From NCBI GenBank assembly GCA_905221605.1, contig CAJNDS010001602.1, positions 350,501 to 414,500 of the forward strand: a stretch of 64,000 nt of DNA. Direction: 5' to 3'. A program made the position numbers and the translations under genes. Within the stretch, counting starts at the first letter, position 1. Each line of letters begins with the position of its first letter. The notes below the pieces were generated by a model. The model saw only the letters and a list, made by a program, of their open reading frames with translations. It did not search any database and was not told the DNA's origin. Source of the stretch: Symbiodinium natans (lineage: Eukaryota; Sar; Dinophyceae; Suessiales; Symbiodiniaceae). This document shows positions 48,401 to 60,999 of this stretch, piece after piece.

Positions 48401-49384
48401 TGGCTAAGCAGAGGCTAAGTGCGCGCCAGGCGGCATGTCAACTACGAGGCGGGCTACTCACAAACAACAAAAATATCTAAGCCTCTAAACTCCAAGCCGG
48501 GAGCCTTAAGCCCCAAACACACACCCTGAGCCTACTGCAAGCCTCAACTTTCCCGCTTCACACCAGGGAGCCACTGTGAAGTAGAGGAACTTTTGCACCT
48601 GGTGCGCGGAGCAACTTTCAGGCTGCGGGGCATATTCCGGGGCTCAGGGCTTGAGGCTGTTGACCTTACCTCACCTGTGTTGAAGAATGCCTCACTTGCC
48701 TTTCACAAGGTGAGAACGTGGACTTAACACCGACCCTTCAAGCGATAACAAGTAACAGGAAGCTGGCGAAACTGGCTAGTGACCTTTTCGTGAAAGCCAC
48801 CCTTCCCATCAAGTGCCAGCAAGAAAGCACAAACGGCACGGTGGCACTTTGTGAAGACCCACCCATCTCACATTCTGTTGGCGCAGACCTGTTACAAGCC
48901 ACCCCACCTCATGCACAAGAGGCAGCGGGAAACTGCCATGTGAGATGTTGGTAAAGTCCCCGACCCTCCCATCAAGGCAAAAGCATGGAGGCAACAGGAC
49001 TTTGCGAAGGCCGTGCCTCTGCACGCAAACAAACTGCCCAGTAAGTTCTTGTAACCCACCCCCTTCCGACACTCTTGGCCGCCCCGTTGCAAAAAAAGAT
49101 GCAGCAAGCATCTCCAACCGTGACCCTTGTTGCACACAAGAATACACCCGCCAGCGATCTAAAGACACCGCGAGCGAGACGAACAAGCAAACTGTTTTGG
49201 GGGCTTGACGTTGAGCCGTCCCTGCAACAGCTCCACCAAAAACAGTGCAATTCTCGGCCGAGCCGCACAAAGGTCTCCAACCCTGAACTTCTTCGCACAC
49301 AAAACACACCACAACATGTTCCGAACCCCCGTCCGAGGCGGGTCGCGCAGCGTTAAAATCAAACCTAAACTCTAGGAGCATCCG

Positions 49385-49490
49385 ATTCGCCCAGGCACGA
49401 GGCCCAGTGTCAAACACGTGTCCCAGATGAAGAAGCCGCATTCGCTCATGGAGACGAAAAGGGCCAAGTCCATGTACTCCCGCTCCTAAG
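49385..49490 (-). CDS. Membrane-helix exon, unrecognised
   Basis: A minus-strand frame reads YMDLALFVSMSECGFFIWDT then CLTLGLVPGRIG, a convincing membrane segment, after GCGGGAG. Another minus-strand frame runs for over 200 codons below it (48809-49441) in a different register, most likely intron plus chance. Confidence 0.4.
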
Positions 49491-50423
49491 AGGGGCTCAA
49501 GGTCCAGGCGAGTCTTGCGCCCGGGGGCAGCTGAGGGAGTTTACCACGAAACCCTGAACTGTCGACCGACCCGCAGTGGTTTAGGCATGTTTAGGCGCTG
49601 CAGTAAGAGTTGGCGGACTCTCCTCGTTCGAATGCTGACTCGGGAAGATGCAATTCTTCACCGCGTTTTGGGGGTTAAATTTTCTGGTTTGGAGATGCTT
49701 TATCTGGGGCCAACTTCCAAGCCGGGACGGCAGAAAAAACACCAGGATGGGTGTTTCGCCCTTCCCTTCACAAGAATAACTCAAAATAACCCAATCTGCC
49801 ACACCCCAGTGTCTCCGTTTTGGTCTGTTGCCAGGGCCTGGAGGCAGCGCTTGGCGCAGGGTTGCGCGCAGGAGACTTAAGCAAACAGAAATGACAAGCG
49901 GACGGACACATCGGGAAGCTCATCACGGGAAGAGTATTCCGCCTATTCAAGCCTAGACGATACCACGCAATCAAGTTGCCAGGAAAGCAGCATCACACGC
50001 TCGATCTAAGGCCGATGTGCAGGGATTTGTGCTCAGTGTAAGCTGAGCCGACCTCCTACCAACACCAGCCGCGCGGCACATTCATCCCAGCGATGGTCGC
50101 AGTAGCCCCAAGGTCCTCCAATGCACAGGGCCGCGCCTTACAGGCCGGCGGACCCCGAGCAGACATGCGTCCGCCCGGATGGGAAAGGCGTGAGGCAGCA
50201 ACTGCTTGGAAGTCGTCAGGACTTGATCATGGTGCGTTGAAGTGAAGAGCCAAAGGTCCCAGATTCATTCCTGGCGAGGCCACAACGTCGTTCACGAGGA
50301 CTACAGTCAAGGCCTTGCTGACCGAAACCAAACACAGGGAGTGGCCCGACTGCGAAACAGAATTCGGAGAGACCCCTATGGAAGGCACCGTTAATACAAT
50401 TCTCCTATCTAACCCTTATATAT

Positions 50424-50506
50424 ACCTTATATAGTCCCCATATAGGGTCCCTCCTTAAGTCCCTTGACCAGAAGGAAATCTCCGCTGTCGGGGAGCTCAT
50501 CGTTGG
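50424..50506 (-). CDS. Exon-like segment, possibly C-terminal
   Basis: After a CCGCCCAG|G acceptor the minus-strand frame reads ANDELPDSGDFLLVKGLKEG then PYMGTI and an in-frame TAA. It could be a true protein end or run past a donor. Function is unknown. Confidence 0.4.
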
Positions 50507-50519
50507 CCTGGGCGGGAGG

Positions 50520-51420
50520 GAGTGACAAATGACAAACCAGACGAGCTTTGGAGCTTGCCTTTGGGGCCCTACGGAAACGCGCGAGCGCAAGGCCGCTGCG
50601 GGGGCCCATGGGCCCGTGAGGTTGCAGAGGTGGTTTTGTGGGCTTTACAGTTGAACGTCACCACCGCGTGCGCTGGAAAGGCCTTCAAACGATCTGGGGC
50701 AAATGAGGCTGAAGACCGGCGGTCCCGCAGATTGCCGCTGCGGGAGAGTCTCACAGCGTTCGGTTTGGAGTTGGCGGCTCTGAAGCTGGGCTCCGACAGG
50801 GTCGCAGCTCGGGGGGGCAGCCGAGTTGATCTCGCCACAGTTTCCACGGTCAAGGCCGGCATCAGCTGGCCGAGGCCATTTCCAGGACCACCGCCGAGCA
50901 GGGACCTGCCAGCAATGCCCCATTCCAAGCAGCATCGCCGGCACAAGCATTTCCTGCCGACATGCAAACGTCATCCAGCAAAAGCATCTTTGCGACATGC
51001 AAACGTCATATGAAGATCAAGATGCATCTTCGGACACACAAAAAGGAAGTTCTGTTGAGAAGGAAAAGTTTCCGTACCATGAAGAAGAACCCCAGCGGAA
51101 CTGGAATTTGGAACAAGGGCAGGTGCACTACCTTGAAGTCTCTGTCTTCGGCATGCTTGACTCCAGCACGCGGGTGTACTTCCGCACCATGAAGCCCTGC
51201 AGTGGCTTGCGTTGCGAACATAGAGCCTGCAGCTTGGTTCTTTCTTCGCGGAGCAGAGGGATGTCCAACAAAGGCCACAACCGCACCCCAAGCAGCACGC
51301 CATTGATGCCCGGCACAAGCGCCTCCAATCCGAGCTGGCCACGCGGGGAGCTAAGTGGGTGAACCTCTTTCCGAAGCTCTTGAACCAGGCGCTCAAGGTC
51401 ACTGCTGGGATCATTTGGCT
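50520..51420. CDS. GC-rich stretch open on both strands, coding strand undecided
   Basis: Three frames stay open for 110 to 180 codons. On minus, 51050-51415 contains DLERLVQELRKEVHPLSSPR and LWPLLDIPLLREERTKLQAL. On plus, 51290-51500 contains LQSELATRGAKWVNLFPKLL and ALKVTAGIIWLWDG. Both look like genuine protein. No telomere-like heptamers occur here, so it is probably one or two longer exons or an intronless insertion. Which strand is real could not be settled, and no family is recognised. Confidence 0.35.
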
Positions 51421-51704
51421 ATGGGATGGGGCAGGGGGGCGGGCAGGTCATCTCGTGCAAGCCATGGGCCACAATCCACAGCCAGCATCCCACATACTCT
51501 TTAGCCGCTTAGCCGAGTAGACCCCTAGCTAAGCGCCCCAAGACCAAGCCCTGAACTCCAACTCCACCTACTACACCGCATGCCCTGCTCACGTCACAAG
51601 AAAGCGGCGGCCTTAGAAAGCTTCTGGGCTTAAACGTTCCTTCCGAGAGCACCGCCCCAAGCCATGCTATGGCGACACGCTTCAGGGTGCTTCGACTTTA
51701 GGAT

Positions 51705-53170
51705 TTAGGCGGTAGGAAACCCTGACAAAGCCAAGGCTTCGTTGCTGCCCTCGCTGGGCTCCCACCTGGGCAGCAGCGCGTTGCTAGCAGCAAGTATATA
51801 AGGGGCGCAGCAGACGCAGCAGCCCCAAGAACCCCCCAAACCATCGAAATCAGGGCTTTGAAAAGCCTCTAAAAGCTTAAAGTTCAAACCCCTCAGCCCT
51901 AAGGAGCCTTTGGCGGCCTGACATCGGAAGGTAAACTCGGAAACTCGCTCCAGGACCCCAAGCTGTTGCATCCGACTTTATCTGCACCTTCGGGGACACA
52001 CTTGGATGAGCGAACTCAGTACTACTTCGTACTACTTGGTACTACGTAGTACTACTTAGTGCTACTTGGAGCCTATGCCGGTTTGGGGTTGTGGTGACCA
52101 CAAGATGCAAGGTCCAGGATCGCAACCGATATTGAAACAGGAACATCAATCGGTACTCAAAGTCGAGACCAGCTGCAACATCACCAGCGACGGGAGCCGC
52201 TTGCAGGCCGTCGTTGTTGATGCATGGATGAGAAGGACTCCTGTTTCCGTGCTGTGTCCCGACCAAAAACGAAGCCACCAAAAGCATTCAAGTCGAGTCG
52301 GTCTTTTCGTAGGAACCTTCGGCCCTCGACCCAGAACCTCAAACACAACCCGCCCAAAACACGCAAACCGCCACCAAAACCCCTCAATACTCTAAAAATC
52401 TCGAAACATCTCCAATCCTCTCTAAACCTCTCTAAACATCTCTAAACATCTCTAAACAGCTCTAAACATCTCTAAGCCCGAAGCTGCTTCCTGGAAGGCA
52501 GAGTCCCAACAAAATGTTGGGAAGGGCAAGGAGTATGTGCCCCTGTCGCAGGTCGTAGAGCACCTTCGAGGTTTGTAGGATTTCGGGCTGGGGTTTGAAA
52601 GCAAGGCTCTTCGGCTTCGGCTTTCGGATATGGAGTTCAAGGCCTGGGGTTTCGAGTTTGTGTCCTTCTTCCAGAGCTGCCTAGCAGCTGCGCCCTGTCA
52701 AGGCACCTCACCTGCACACCCCCACCGTCAACGCACACGAAAGACCCGAAACCGTCGAAGTCGGGCCCCCTCAGCCGCGCACGGCCAGCATCAGCAGGAC
52801 CGACATGAAGGCCACTGTCGCACAGCAGTGCCTGGGGGGGGGGGCGGGGGAATGCGAGTGGCTTAGGCGGTTGAGGTTCAAGGTTCCTTGCAGGTAATTG
52901 GTGTTTTGGGGTTCAGGTCGGCATAAAAAGGAAGCCGCAGTTGCCCCCCCCCCCCCATGCGCCCGAGGCATCCTGAAATCAGTTGCCACTGTCGCCGCCC
53001 CCAAATCCCTAAAGAAATCCAAACAAAGTCATCCAGAAACCCTACAAGCAACAAATCGACTGCTGCAACCTTCAGCCCCAAGCTTAAAGCTCAGAGCTAT
53101 CGCTCGAGGGGCTGAAAAGTGCGTGAGGTCTTTCGGAAGAGGCCGCTCACCGAGCGCCATTCCTTCATAG
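51705..53170 (-). CDS. Exon group with membrane segments, unrecognised
   Basis: Minus-strand pieces: 53105-53165 (DTMKEWRSVSGLFRKTSRTF), 52775-52835 (ATVAFMSVLLMLAV), about 52505-52563 (VLYDLRQGHILLALPNILLG, after CGAAG|G) and 51710-51790 (ALLPRWEPSEGSNEALALSG). They are ordered as expected for one minus-strand membrane protein, but phases were not checked across the gaps. Confidence 0.4.
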
Positions 53171-53739
53171 TGTCTTGCGCTTTAAGCAGACTTTGGAGCC
53201 TAGGGTCCGGGGGTTGGCAGTCTAGCAATTTCTAGGAATTCTTGACCCTGAACCCCCCCCCCCCACCTGAATGAAACCCAAACGCGCGAACACGCATCCG
53301 AGTTAGACATCGGGGCATTCATTGCCTGGCTTTTTCTGAATGGAGCTCCAACACACTAGGGTCTTGTTTTCGGCTTGGGCTTTCACTATGAGACCCGTAA
53401 AGGAATCCAAGAACTTGACGTTGGTGACACTTTAGTAGCTTTGGGATCCTGAACCGTTAAAACGGAAGCAATCCACCGGCAGGGCCTTCACTCACTTCGA
53501 GACGAAACTCCACAGAATGTTGACCAACCTTGAAAAGCACTAGACGTCTTACCTGCCAGCCGGGGCACGCTCCGGAGGTGATCGCAGCTGACCTGCGCAG
53601 GGTCGCTTGGGCTGCTGCCATCTGGAGGGTTTGGCCTCCGGGGGTTTGAGTTTGCCAAGCCCTGGCTTCGCATGCAGGAGGCCCCCCGAATTTCAGGAAC
53701 GCTTCACCTAGGAACCTCGGGGGAACGGAAAAGTAAGGC

Positions 53740-54743
53740 ATTCGCGGAGATCTGCCCACAACCATGACGACAAACACCCGCCCCCATCCCGCCTCGTTGT
53801 TGAGGAATGGTTCCACCCAGGCGTTGACGATGAGCCTGAGAACCCTATTTCAAAACCGAACCCGAAGACACAGAGCCCTGCAGGACATCGGGCATGAATT
53901 CTAATTAAGGCCAGGCACGTCATGGCGTGTGACGTACGCACCTGCACGGCACTTTAGGGGTCTCGGGTGGCTTTGTGTCAAAAAACCCACCGTGGGGATT
54001 CACAGCCTGCAAGTAGGGTTGAGGCCGCAGAAGGCACGATTCTCGTTACCCGAAGCCAAAGTGCGTCAGGAGGGCAGGGCACTGAAAGGCATGTAAGAGT
54101 CTGCTAGAGTTAAAGTTCGAAGTACACCGACGTTGGACTCTTCCAGGGCTTTGGTCGTTTCGGGTTCTCAGGCTTTAGGAAGGAGTTCGAAACCCACATG
54201 CTCCGGAAAGTCAAAATGCCAATTCCCCAAATGCCCGAAAAACTCTAAGTGTCACCTGCCAGTAGCTTGTGAGGAGGACCACTCCAGTGCAGAGGAAGTA
54301 TCCCCTCGGCACGACGGCAAGCTGTCGAATCTGCCGCATGCTTCCCCGTGTCAAGCGCTCGAGTCACAGAATTCTTAATGTTTAGGGATGTTTGGGGTAT
54401 CGCGCTTCTGTGAGGATGCAAGGCTCTGGGAACCAAGTTTTGGCTTTTTGGGTTTTGGGGTCTTGGGGGTTGTGGGTGTTTTGGGGTTTTGGGGTTGGCA
54501 AAAGGCGCAGAGTAGAGCTGCTCACCTGGCCGCCCAAAAATTCCAGCATGAAAGTGGCTTGTCACTGGCCACTTGTAGCCTCGAACGCTATGGGGCTATG
54601 GGTGGTCTAGCAGGATGGTCTGGACCAGTGCGTAGAGAAACCTAAACTTGAACTCAAGGAGGCATGGGAGGCAGACCTATGAAGGCGACCCTGACCAGGA
54701 CGAGCGTCAACTCTTGGGCAAAGACCACGTAACGCCACTGGTC
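53740..54743 (-). CDS. Multipass membrane protein, phase-matched exons
   Basis: Three exons join exactly. They are 54677-54743 (DQWRYVVFAQELTLVLVRVA, 22 codons plus G), 54526-54557 (completing A, then TFMLEFLGGQ) and 54256-54321 (LAVVPRGYFLCTGVVLLTSY then WQ). All three donors are GT. The result is two or three membrane helices. A further exon at about 53742-53850 reads LIVNAWVEPFLNNEAGWGRV then FVVMVVG, also hydrophobic; its phase does not connect directly to 54256, so a small exon is missing between. Upstream the acidic sequence CQAEEDSSE at about 54744-54775 is probably intron or a preceding exon. I cannot name the family; a channel or transporter is plausible. It may continue from the exons at 56.06-56.27 kb. 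Confidence 0.6.
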
Positions 54744-56060
54744 CTCTGAGCTATCTTCCTCGGCTTGGCACTCAACACGATCATGGCACCCTGAGCACTC
54801 CTAGCAGTTGCCCACCTAGTGACAAGCTTTGCGGCTCAAGGGGTCTCAGGCCCTCAGGCCCTGCAGCCAACTCAAAATGCAACTTTCAAAGTCCACGCGG
54901 AAGACGTGCCGGGGTTTCGGTTTACAGGTTGGGCCTTGATGCAAGGCATAGCCAGCGGTGTGGTGAAAGGTACTAACCTTTGTGGCTGCCTTGACACGCT
55001 AGTTCGGAAGTAAGCTCTGCTCAGGGAACGCCTGAACTCTGCCCTTTGCGCTTTCGGAGATCTTTCGAGCCTATTCGTTGCACTCATGGCAGACTGGGCA
55101 CCTGAGCCATCTCGAAGTATAACAATGTCCAGCGACCTTCCGTTCTGAAAGACTTATGGGTTGGGGCATGGGGTTCAATATCGGAAGATTGGGGGCCTAA
55201 GAGGGATCAGCAAAAGGGACATGCGCCGCAATCCACCCAAACCCTGAAATGCTTCACAAATCATTTGTGATGCGGCTCCAGTACACTCTGATCTTCATGG
55301 GCTGGTGGGTGGGAGGGGGGGCTGAGAAACGATATGTTCAGGCAGACAAGCTCTCAAATTCGAGATGAAGGCATGAGAAAAGCATTTATGAACAGACCTC
55401 AACACAAGCTTAGGAAACGAAGGCGAGTAGCTCGACATGAAGACCGCTGCTACATTTGTTCGGGTAATGCATCCGTACTACAGTGTACTACAGAATCGAC
55501 AGAAGTCGACTTTCACGAGCAGCACTCCGCGAACTACGGGGCCGACTTCGCGCCCCCTCTGTTCCAGAACCCGACAGCCAGGACTCAGACGCAGACTCAC
55601 ACCCGAACGACAGCTCTGCGTTTCGCAAGCAGTGTGCACTTGGGATCGCAAGGGACTGGACCTGAACCCCCGCAAGCCAAGTACATCCCTGCCGTGCGTA
55701 CCAATTGTGTTAAGAGGACTGGAGAGTAAGCCTGATTATCTAGCCCGCGGAATGCACAGGTTGGAAGTGCGAGCACGACGCACAAAAGCTGTGACTTTGA
55801 GTAAACGACCAGGCTCAGCAAAACTGCAGACCACATGGACCTTGCGCAGCACAAAAGCACTGCAATTTGCTTCCCTTTACTTCTCTTTCCTCTGAGCGCA
55901 AGAACCAAATAGCTTGGAAAAAATGTAAAACACAAAGACAACCAAGGTTAGGATCGATCGTTTGCCAGGCATGACTAATTGGGCTTGCGACTTAGGGTGG
56001 ATGTAGGGCTTGGGGTTACCACGTACATCCAGCATCACTTTGGGTGCCTCCCAATACCAC

Positions 56061-56273
56061 TCCCCAAAAGAGCAGCACCATGAGCGAGTCGCCGCACGCC
56101 CAGACCTCGAAGGCCTGATGGCTTGGAAGAAGAGGTGGTGGTTTTGTGACTTCAAGGCTTCGCGCCCTTTACCAAGGGCATGAGAGGTTCTAGCAAAAAC
56201 TGGAAGGTCGCGCTTGGCAGTTTCAGCGCCGCGCTTCGTCCAATGACTTCTTCACCAAGGCGTCGACGAGGTC
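56061..56273 (-). CDS. Two phase-matched exons of a membrane protein
   Basis: Exon 56235-56273 is 13 codons, DLVDALVKKSLDE, ending GAA|GC. Exon 56061-56105 is 15 codons, VWACGDSLMVLLFWG, ending GGA|GTGG. A cytosolic helix is followed by a hydrophobic segment. A small piece at about 55268-55296 (IRVYWSRITN) may follow. This is probably the upstream part of the membrane protein at 53.7-54.7 kb, which is inference from order and strand. Confidence 0.55.
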
Positions 56274-56842
56274 CTGCATACCTGGAAAAGAAAGGTCTTA
56301 CGACTGTCTTACCGGGGACTTGGTTCGGAGCTGAAGGTTCAGGATGAAGGTTTCGTTTGGGTTTAGGGCTTGAGAGTGGGTTGTTGAACCCATCTCTGTC
56401 TCCTTAACAAGTGACAGGAGAGGTTGGAGTACTCTTTTGCCAAAAGAACCTACAGCAACGGGTTCTACCCAGAATGGAAACTTCAGTGTGTAGCATGCCC
56501 AAACCCCACGCATGGCTTGTCCGCAGTCGCTTTGGGTGCCTTTGCTACCTCAGAACCTTGCTTCCGAAAGGCCAGGAGCACTACAGAGAAGTTTGTAAGG
56601 TGAGGGTGGTGGGGTGCTGCTAGTGGTGGTGGACGGAACGGGCTATCATACCGCAACCTACCTGCAAGTCCTTACGCCCCGAGTACCGTTAACCCTGTTG
56701 CAGCATGCAAATGCCAAAACCCCGAGCACTAGCAGCTCACTAGCACTCGTGCTCAGCAAGCCACTTTGTGATGTGAGCTGCGTCCGCTCCTCTTCAAGAA
56801 AGACAGAAAAACAAAACACGTGGCAACTTCAATGGAATCTAT

Positions 56843-56880
56843 GGCTTAGGAGGCTTAGGAGGCTTAGGGGGCTTAGGAGT
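56843..56880. repeat. 9-bp repeat (GGCTTAGGA)4
   Basis: Four copies of ggcttagga, a form that could have grown from a telomere-like heptamer. Confidence 0.85.
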
Positions 56881-57339
56881 TCGGAGTTAGGCAGTTAACG
56901 GATTTTACAGCTGAGGGTTGGCTCCCCATTTTCCTAGGCTTTTGGAAACGATCTGGTGGCATGTGGGCTCTGTCGGCACTAATTCACAAGCCACTCTACA
57001 TCTCCACTGCACCCTAAACAATCCCAGCTCAGAACGCCCCGAACCCTTCACCCCTCAACCTGAACCCTTAACCCTGAGCTCCTTGTATTTCAGGCCACCC
57101 CAGCAGAGAAGCATCACGAAAGCTCCCAAAGACACTGCCGTGTCCTAAGCTGTTCAGCGGTTCCGGGCTTAGGGTTTTCTAAGGCTTTAGAACTTGCCTG
57201 AGGTTAGCGGTTTGGAGGTAGTGTAAGATCCCGACACGCTCCAATCGCATCCCGAGGAGAAGATGTGGGCATCAAAACCCGGCACTTTCCTCTGCACCGA
57301 ATTAATCCTGCAAAAGACCCTAACTTGGGCCTGGTGCAG

Positions 57340-58140
57340 CGAAGGCTCTGAGGCCATCCCTGGCCAGTCCAGATCCAAAGAGCATATCTGCAGAGCCTGA
57401 AACTCGGAGCTTCGGGTCTGCGGCTGTTTGTCCAGAGAGCATGTGCGGAGCGTTTTTTCAGTTCGCATTGTTGGGTCTCGTCGGAGTCGCAGTTTTCGTC
57501 AATGTGACCTCCCCACTATAGTAAGACGTTTGCAAACGTCATGGACCATCCTGTCAGTGTGAGGCCTTCTTCCTTATCGTAGTGCACGCTCTGCACAACT
57601 CGATCTTTACGGTGAAGTGCTATTCCTTATTGTAGGCAAGCCCGGTGCACTCCTCAGTTTACAGGGCATGGCAAGCCTCCGTGTAATCACGCGGGGTTGT
57701 TGCCATCCCCTTCTAGCTTTAGGATTGGGAATAGACAGTACACCAATCCACCAAGCAAGCAACCAGCCAACCAACCAAAGACCTTCAACAGGAAAACACA
57801 CACCAGAGACCTTCTCCGCTTTGACTTGTACAGTCAATGTCGAGCATGCAGCGGCTGCTCGTGTTGATGAGCTGGCAAAGTAGCACAGCGACCAAGTGTT
57901 GAAATGTAGAGCTTCATGTTTAAGGGAACTGGCGATGCCGAGCGCGAAACAAAAGACAGTGCTCAACCGCAAGTTTGTCAAGAGGCTTCGCAACGACCCA
58001 CGCGGACAATGGTGTGCCCCGTGTACATGAACACCATGAGGACGATGAGGAAATGGTACATTGCACCAGCCTTAGAGGTGCACTGTAACTGACGGTGCTT
58101 GCAGTGGCTGCAGGGGAGCTTTCAAATGCAGGTTTCTGAG
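57340..58140 (-). CDS. Exon-like segments with a membrane helix
   Basis: Minus-strand frames at about 57995-58055 (HFLIVLMVFMYTGHTIVRVG) and 57340-57425 (SSEFQALQICSLDLDWPGMA). The first is a clear membrane segment. Boundaries are not fixed and no family is recognised. Confidence 0.4.
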
Positions 58141-58399
58141 CGCAGGGCATGCAAGGTATGAAGAGCTGATCATACCGCCGGAGTATCATGTAGCGTGCAG
58201 GGAAGCCAGGTCTAGCGTTGCACTGTAGGGGTCCCGAAACCTTCGCAAACCCATGGCAAAACTGTAAGGACACCCCCCCCCCCTTCCCTGAAGCTGTTCT
58301 TCTCCTACAACACGCTGCAAAATATTAAGGCGAGAAAACTCTTTCCATTGTGAGAAGCGATTCTGTGCGGCGCCGCACTTTGGAGTCTAGGGTCCAGAG

Positions 58400-59860
58400 C
58401 GTTCAAAGCGCTAGGAGTTCTGCGCGGATACAATAAGCACGTGCGTTTACAAGATACCTTAAGGCCCTAGTCCAGCACCGAGTTTTGACCTTGACACGAG
58501 CCCAAATCCACAAGGGAATCCGGACATGCGTTATCGAACCTCCCTGCAGACCATCCATCCGAGCCACGCAGTGGACGAAACGGGGACATCGCATCTGGAC
58601 AATATCCGAGGCCTTGCCGATTGGTTATGCCAGAGGCAGCCAAGGGGTCGGGACCTTTATGGCAAAAACGATGCTTTCGATAAGGGGTGGAAAGGGGGGG
58701 CGAGTAGAAAGCCTACTTAAGTTTGATCGAAGCCTGGAGCCTGCATGTGTACCGCAGCCCTGGATGAACAGCTCGAAATTCCACGATTCTACAGCTGACA
58801 CACTCACAACCCTAAGCAATCCCAAATATTTGCTGAAATGTGTCAGAGGTGCGCCTAAGGTTCGGGGCCTGAGGGTCTAAACACACATTTGTAGGGTTTG
58901 GAATTCAAGGCAGGAGGGTCCCAACACCCAACGACCTGAAGTGTCAGCGGCGACCCAGAATTTGCGAACCGACGTAGTCACGTCACATCTGCAAGAGCAT
59001 TGCAACATCCTCCAGCGCTGAAGCTATCTAGCCGGGGCCGCCCCCAAGCAGCATGCTAAACACCCAGGACAAATATAGCTGGCACCTCTGAGGTTGAATC
59101 CGTGTCGGTCTTGGTGTCCTGAGGCGCAAAAGCGCTCGGCCAGAGACTCTTCAAGACTCTTCCTCATTCGGTTTCGAAGCCCCTACACCTTCAACTCAAA
59201 GCCTTAGCTTCAGCATCCCCGTGCAGGGCGTGTGTTAGAGCTAAGGTCGTTGGAGTCACCTTCACAACACCTGGAAGCTTTCAGAACTCTGCAAAATCCA
59301 AGCTTACAACTTAAAACCCCAAAGGCTCCGAAAAGCTCTCAACATGCCGAGCCCTGCGACAATAAGCTGACAAACTCGCAAAGGTCCAACTTCAACTGCA
59401 ACCCCTCGATGCCCCAAACTGCCCCAGCACACTACAACTGCACTACAACTACAACTCGTCCGGAAAATGCAGAATCAAAGCCTTGCAATCGCTTACGTCT
59501 CAAAGTTTGGACTGATTCTGGATTTTGGCTTCTGGCTCAGGATGGTTCAAGGCTTAGGGGTGTCACGGCAAACGAAAGCCAGCCTGGGGGTGTGTCGCAA
59601 CCAGCGGCAGTAACCCAAAAAGCTTCGACAGACTGCGCGAGACCAACTTCTCCAGAGGCCTTCGACGTCACGGTTCCGGGCTGCAAGGTTCAGAGCTCCA
59701 GGACTCATCGGGCATTTTCGGACTTCAGGACTCAAGGTTTTAGGGAGGTTCAGGGTTTAGATGGGTTTAGTCTAGGATCAAGGATGTTGTAAACCTGGTC
59801 CCGCCCAAACCCTTCCTAAACCCATCCTCGACCTCTATGCAGCCCCAGGACCTCTTCTCT
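58400..59860. other. No gene resolved; competing frames
   Basis: At 58485-58720 both strands have protein-like frames (plus TSHLDNIRGLADWLCQRQPR). At 59540-59730 two minus-strand frames compete. Telomere-like copies are sparse between 57.5 and 58.8 kb. A strand cannot be assigned. Confidence 0.3.
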
Positions 59861-59869
59861 GTAAAGTAG

Positions 59870-60270
59870 AACTATACCAGTCCCAGACAGGAGAAGGCAA
59901 GCGCCACCCTGAACTGGACGGCAAGACGAACTGATGCCACAAACCCTGGCAGCCTTAGCAACAGCCACTTCGAGGGCGGGATGTCACACACAGTCGTCTC
60001 CTTGGGAAATCAAAGAAGTTAAGTTTAGGAGCGTTTGAGGAATCAAGCTGAAAGCTTTATAGGACCCGAAGCAAAACCCGGCGCGAACTCTGCAAACCTG
60101 CGTCCGACCCACTTGCAAGTCGCATGCCCGCTCTGCTTAGTAAGCCTTCGGAATCCACCCAGACTCTAGTTACTTACGGGTAAGCTCAGGCCCGAACAGA
60201 CGGCCCATTCGTGCGCAAAGCCCCATTCGTTCTGATTCGGGAAGGTCCCCAGAAAGCGTGGCTGCTGTTC
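59870..60270 (-). CDS. Exon group, membrane-associated, unrecognised
   Basis: About 60185-60255 reads PRFLGTFPNQNEWGFAHEWA after a possible AACAG acceptor. About 59890-60005 reads DIPPSKWLLLRLPGFVASVR then LAVQFRVALAFSCLGL, strongly hydrophobic, and about 59830-59865 reads YFTEKRSWGCIEVEDG. They are in the right order for one minus-strand membrane protein. Junctions were not closed. Confidence 0.45.
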
Positions 60271-60825
60271 ACAGTTCAAGTATGTTCCCCATGTTGATTC
60301 TTGGGTTTAGGGCTTCATGGTTCAGGGCTTTGGAGCTTGGAGGCTGAAACTGCCTCGTGAGAAGAAGGCCTCCGCAGACACGAGCGAACCACCCCCTCCT
60401 TTCATCCTTTAACGTTCGAAAAGCCCCGGGCCCTGAGCCACTTCGAAAGAGGTGCATCGTCGAAGAGGCGTGAGGCAGCCTAGATCACTGGATGGATCTA
60501 AGGGTTTGGATATGGAGGTCAATGTAGGGTCTTGGATTTCAGTGCTTCAGCTTGGCGATTGGCTTCACGAGGGCTCACGGCTAAGGAGCCTGTTTGACTG
60601 CCTTCTGAAGTGGTTCTAATTGTAAGCTGGGGTGCCACTCTTGAAACCCAGCATCCTCAAGCTTCGCTATTGGTCAACCGCCGGAGTCGACTCCCAACTA
60701 CGACCTGAGCTTCAATAGGACCGAACTCTACTTGGGCCTGTTTGGGCCTTGAGCAGTGGCCCAGGCCTCGGTGACAAAAAGGAACAGGAGGCAAGATGAT
60801 AATTGCAGACCCAAGCCAAAACTAG

Positions 60826-60895
60826 CATACCTACCTACCTACCTAACCTACCTACCTACATACATACATACATTATATATACATATATATGTGCA
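60826..60895. repeat. (ACCT)n followed by (ATAC)n
   Basis: Tetranucleotide tracts ctacctacct and tacatacataca, then alternating tatata and tgtgca. Confidence 0.85.
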
Positions 60896-60999
60896 TGTGC
60901 AAAAACATACGAAACTAAATCCAAACCCGACTCACTTTGCATTTACTACGGGAGCGATTCAATGCTCCCCTAAACGCCCCTTCAACCCTGAAAAGCCTA

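Noticed and set aside
48809..49441. 210-codon minus-strand frame
   Set aside because: Composition is not protein-like over most of its length, and at 49385-49490 a different minus-strand frame gives a much better membrane-helix exon.
50962..51050. C-x-x-H...H peptide (TCKRHMKIKMHLRTHKK) resembling a zinc finger
   Set aside because: Only one cysteine is present, and it falls in a 35-bp duplication with competing frames.
55334..55895. Overlapping plus-strand frames of about 130 and 150 codons, one with a CxxC pair
   Set aside because: They overlap each other and a minus-strand frame of similar length; no motif extends beyond a few residues.
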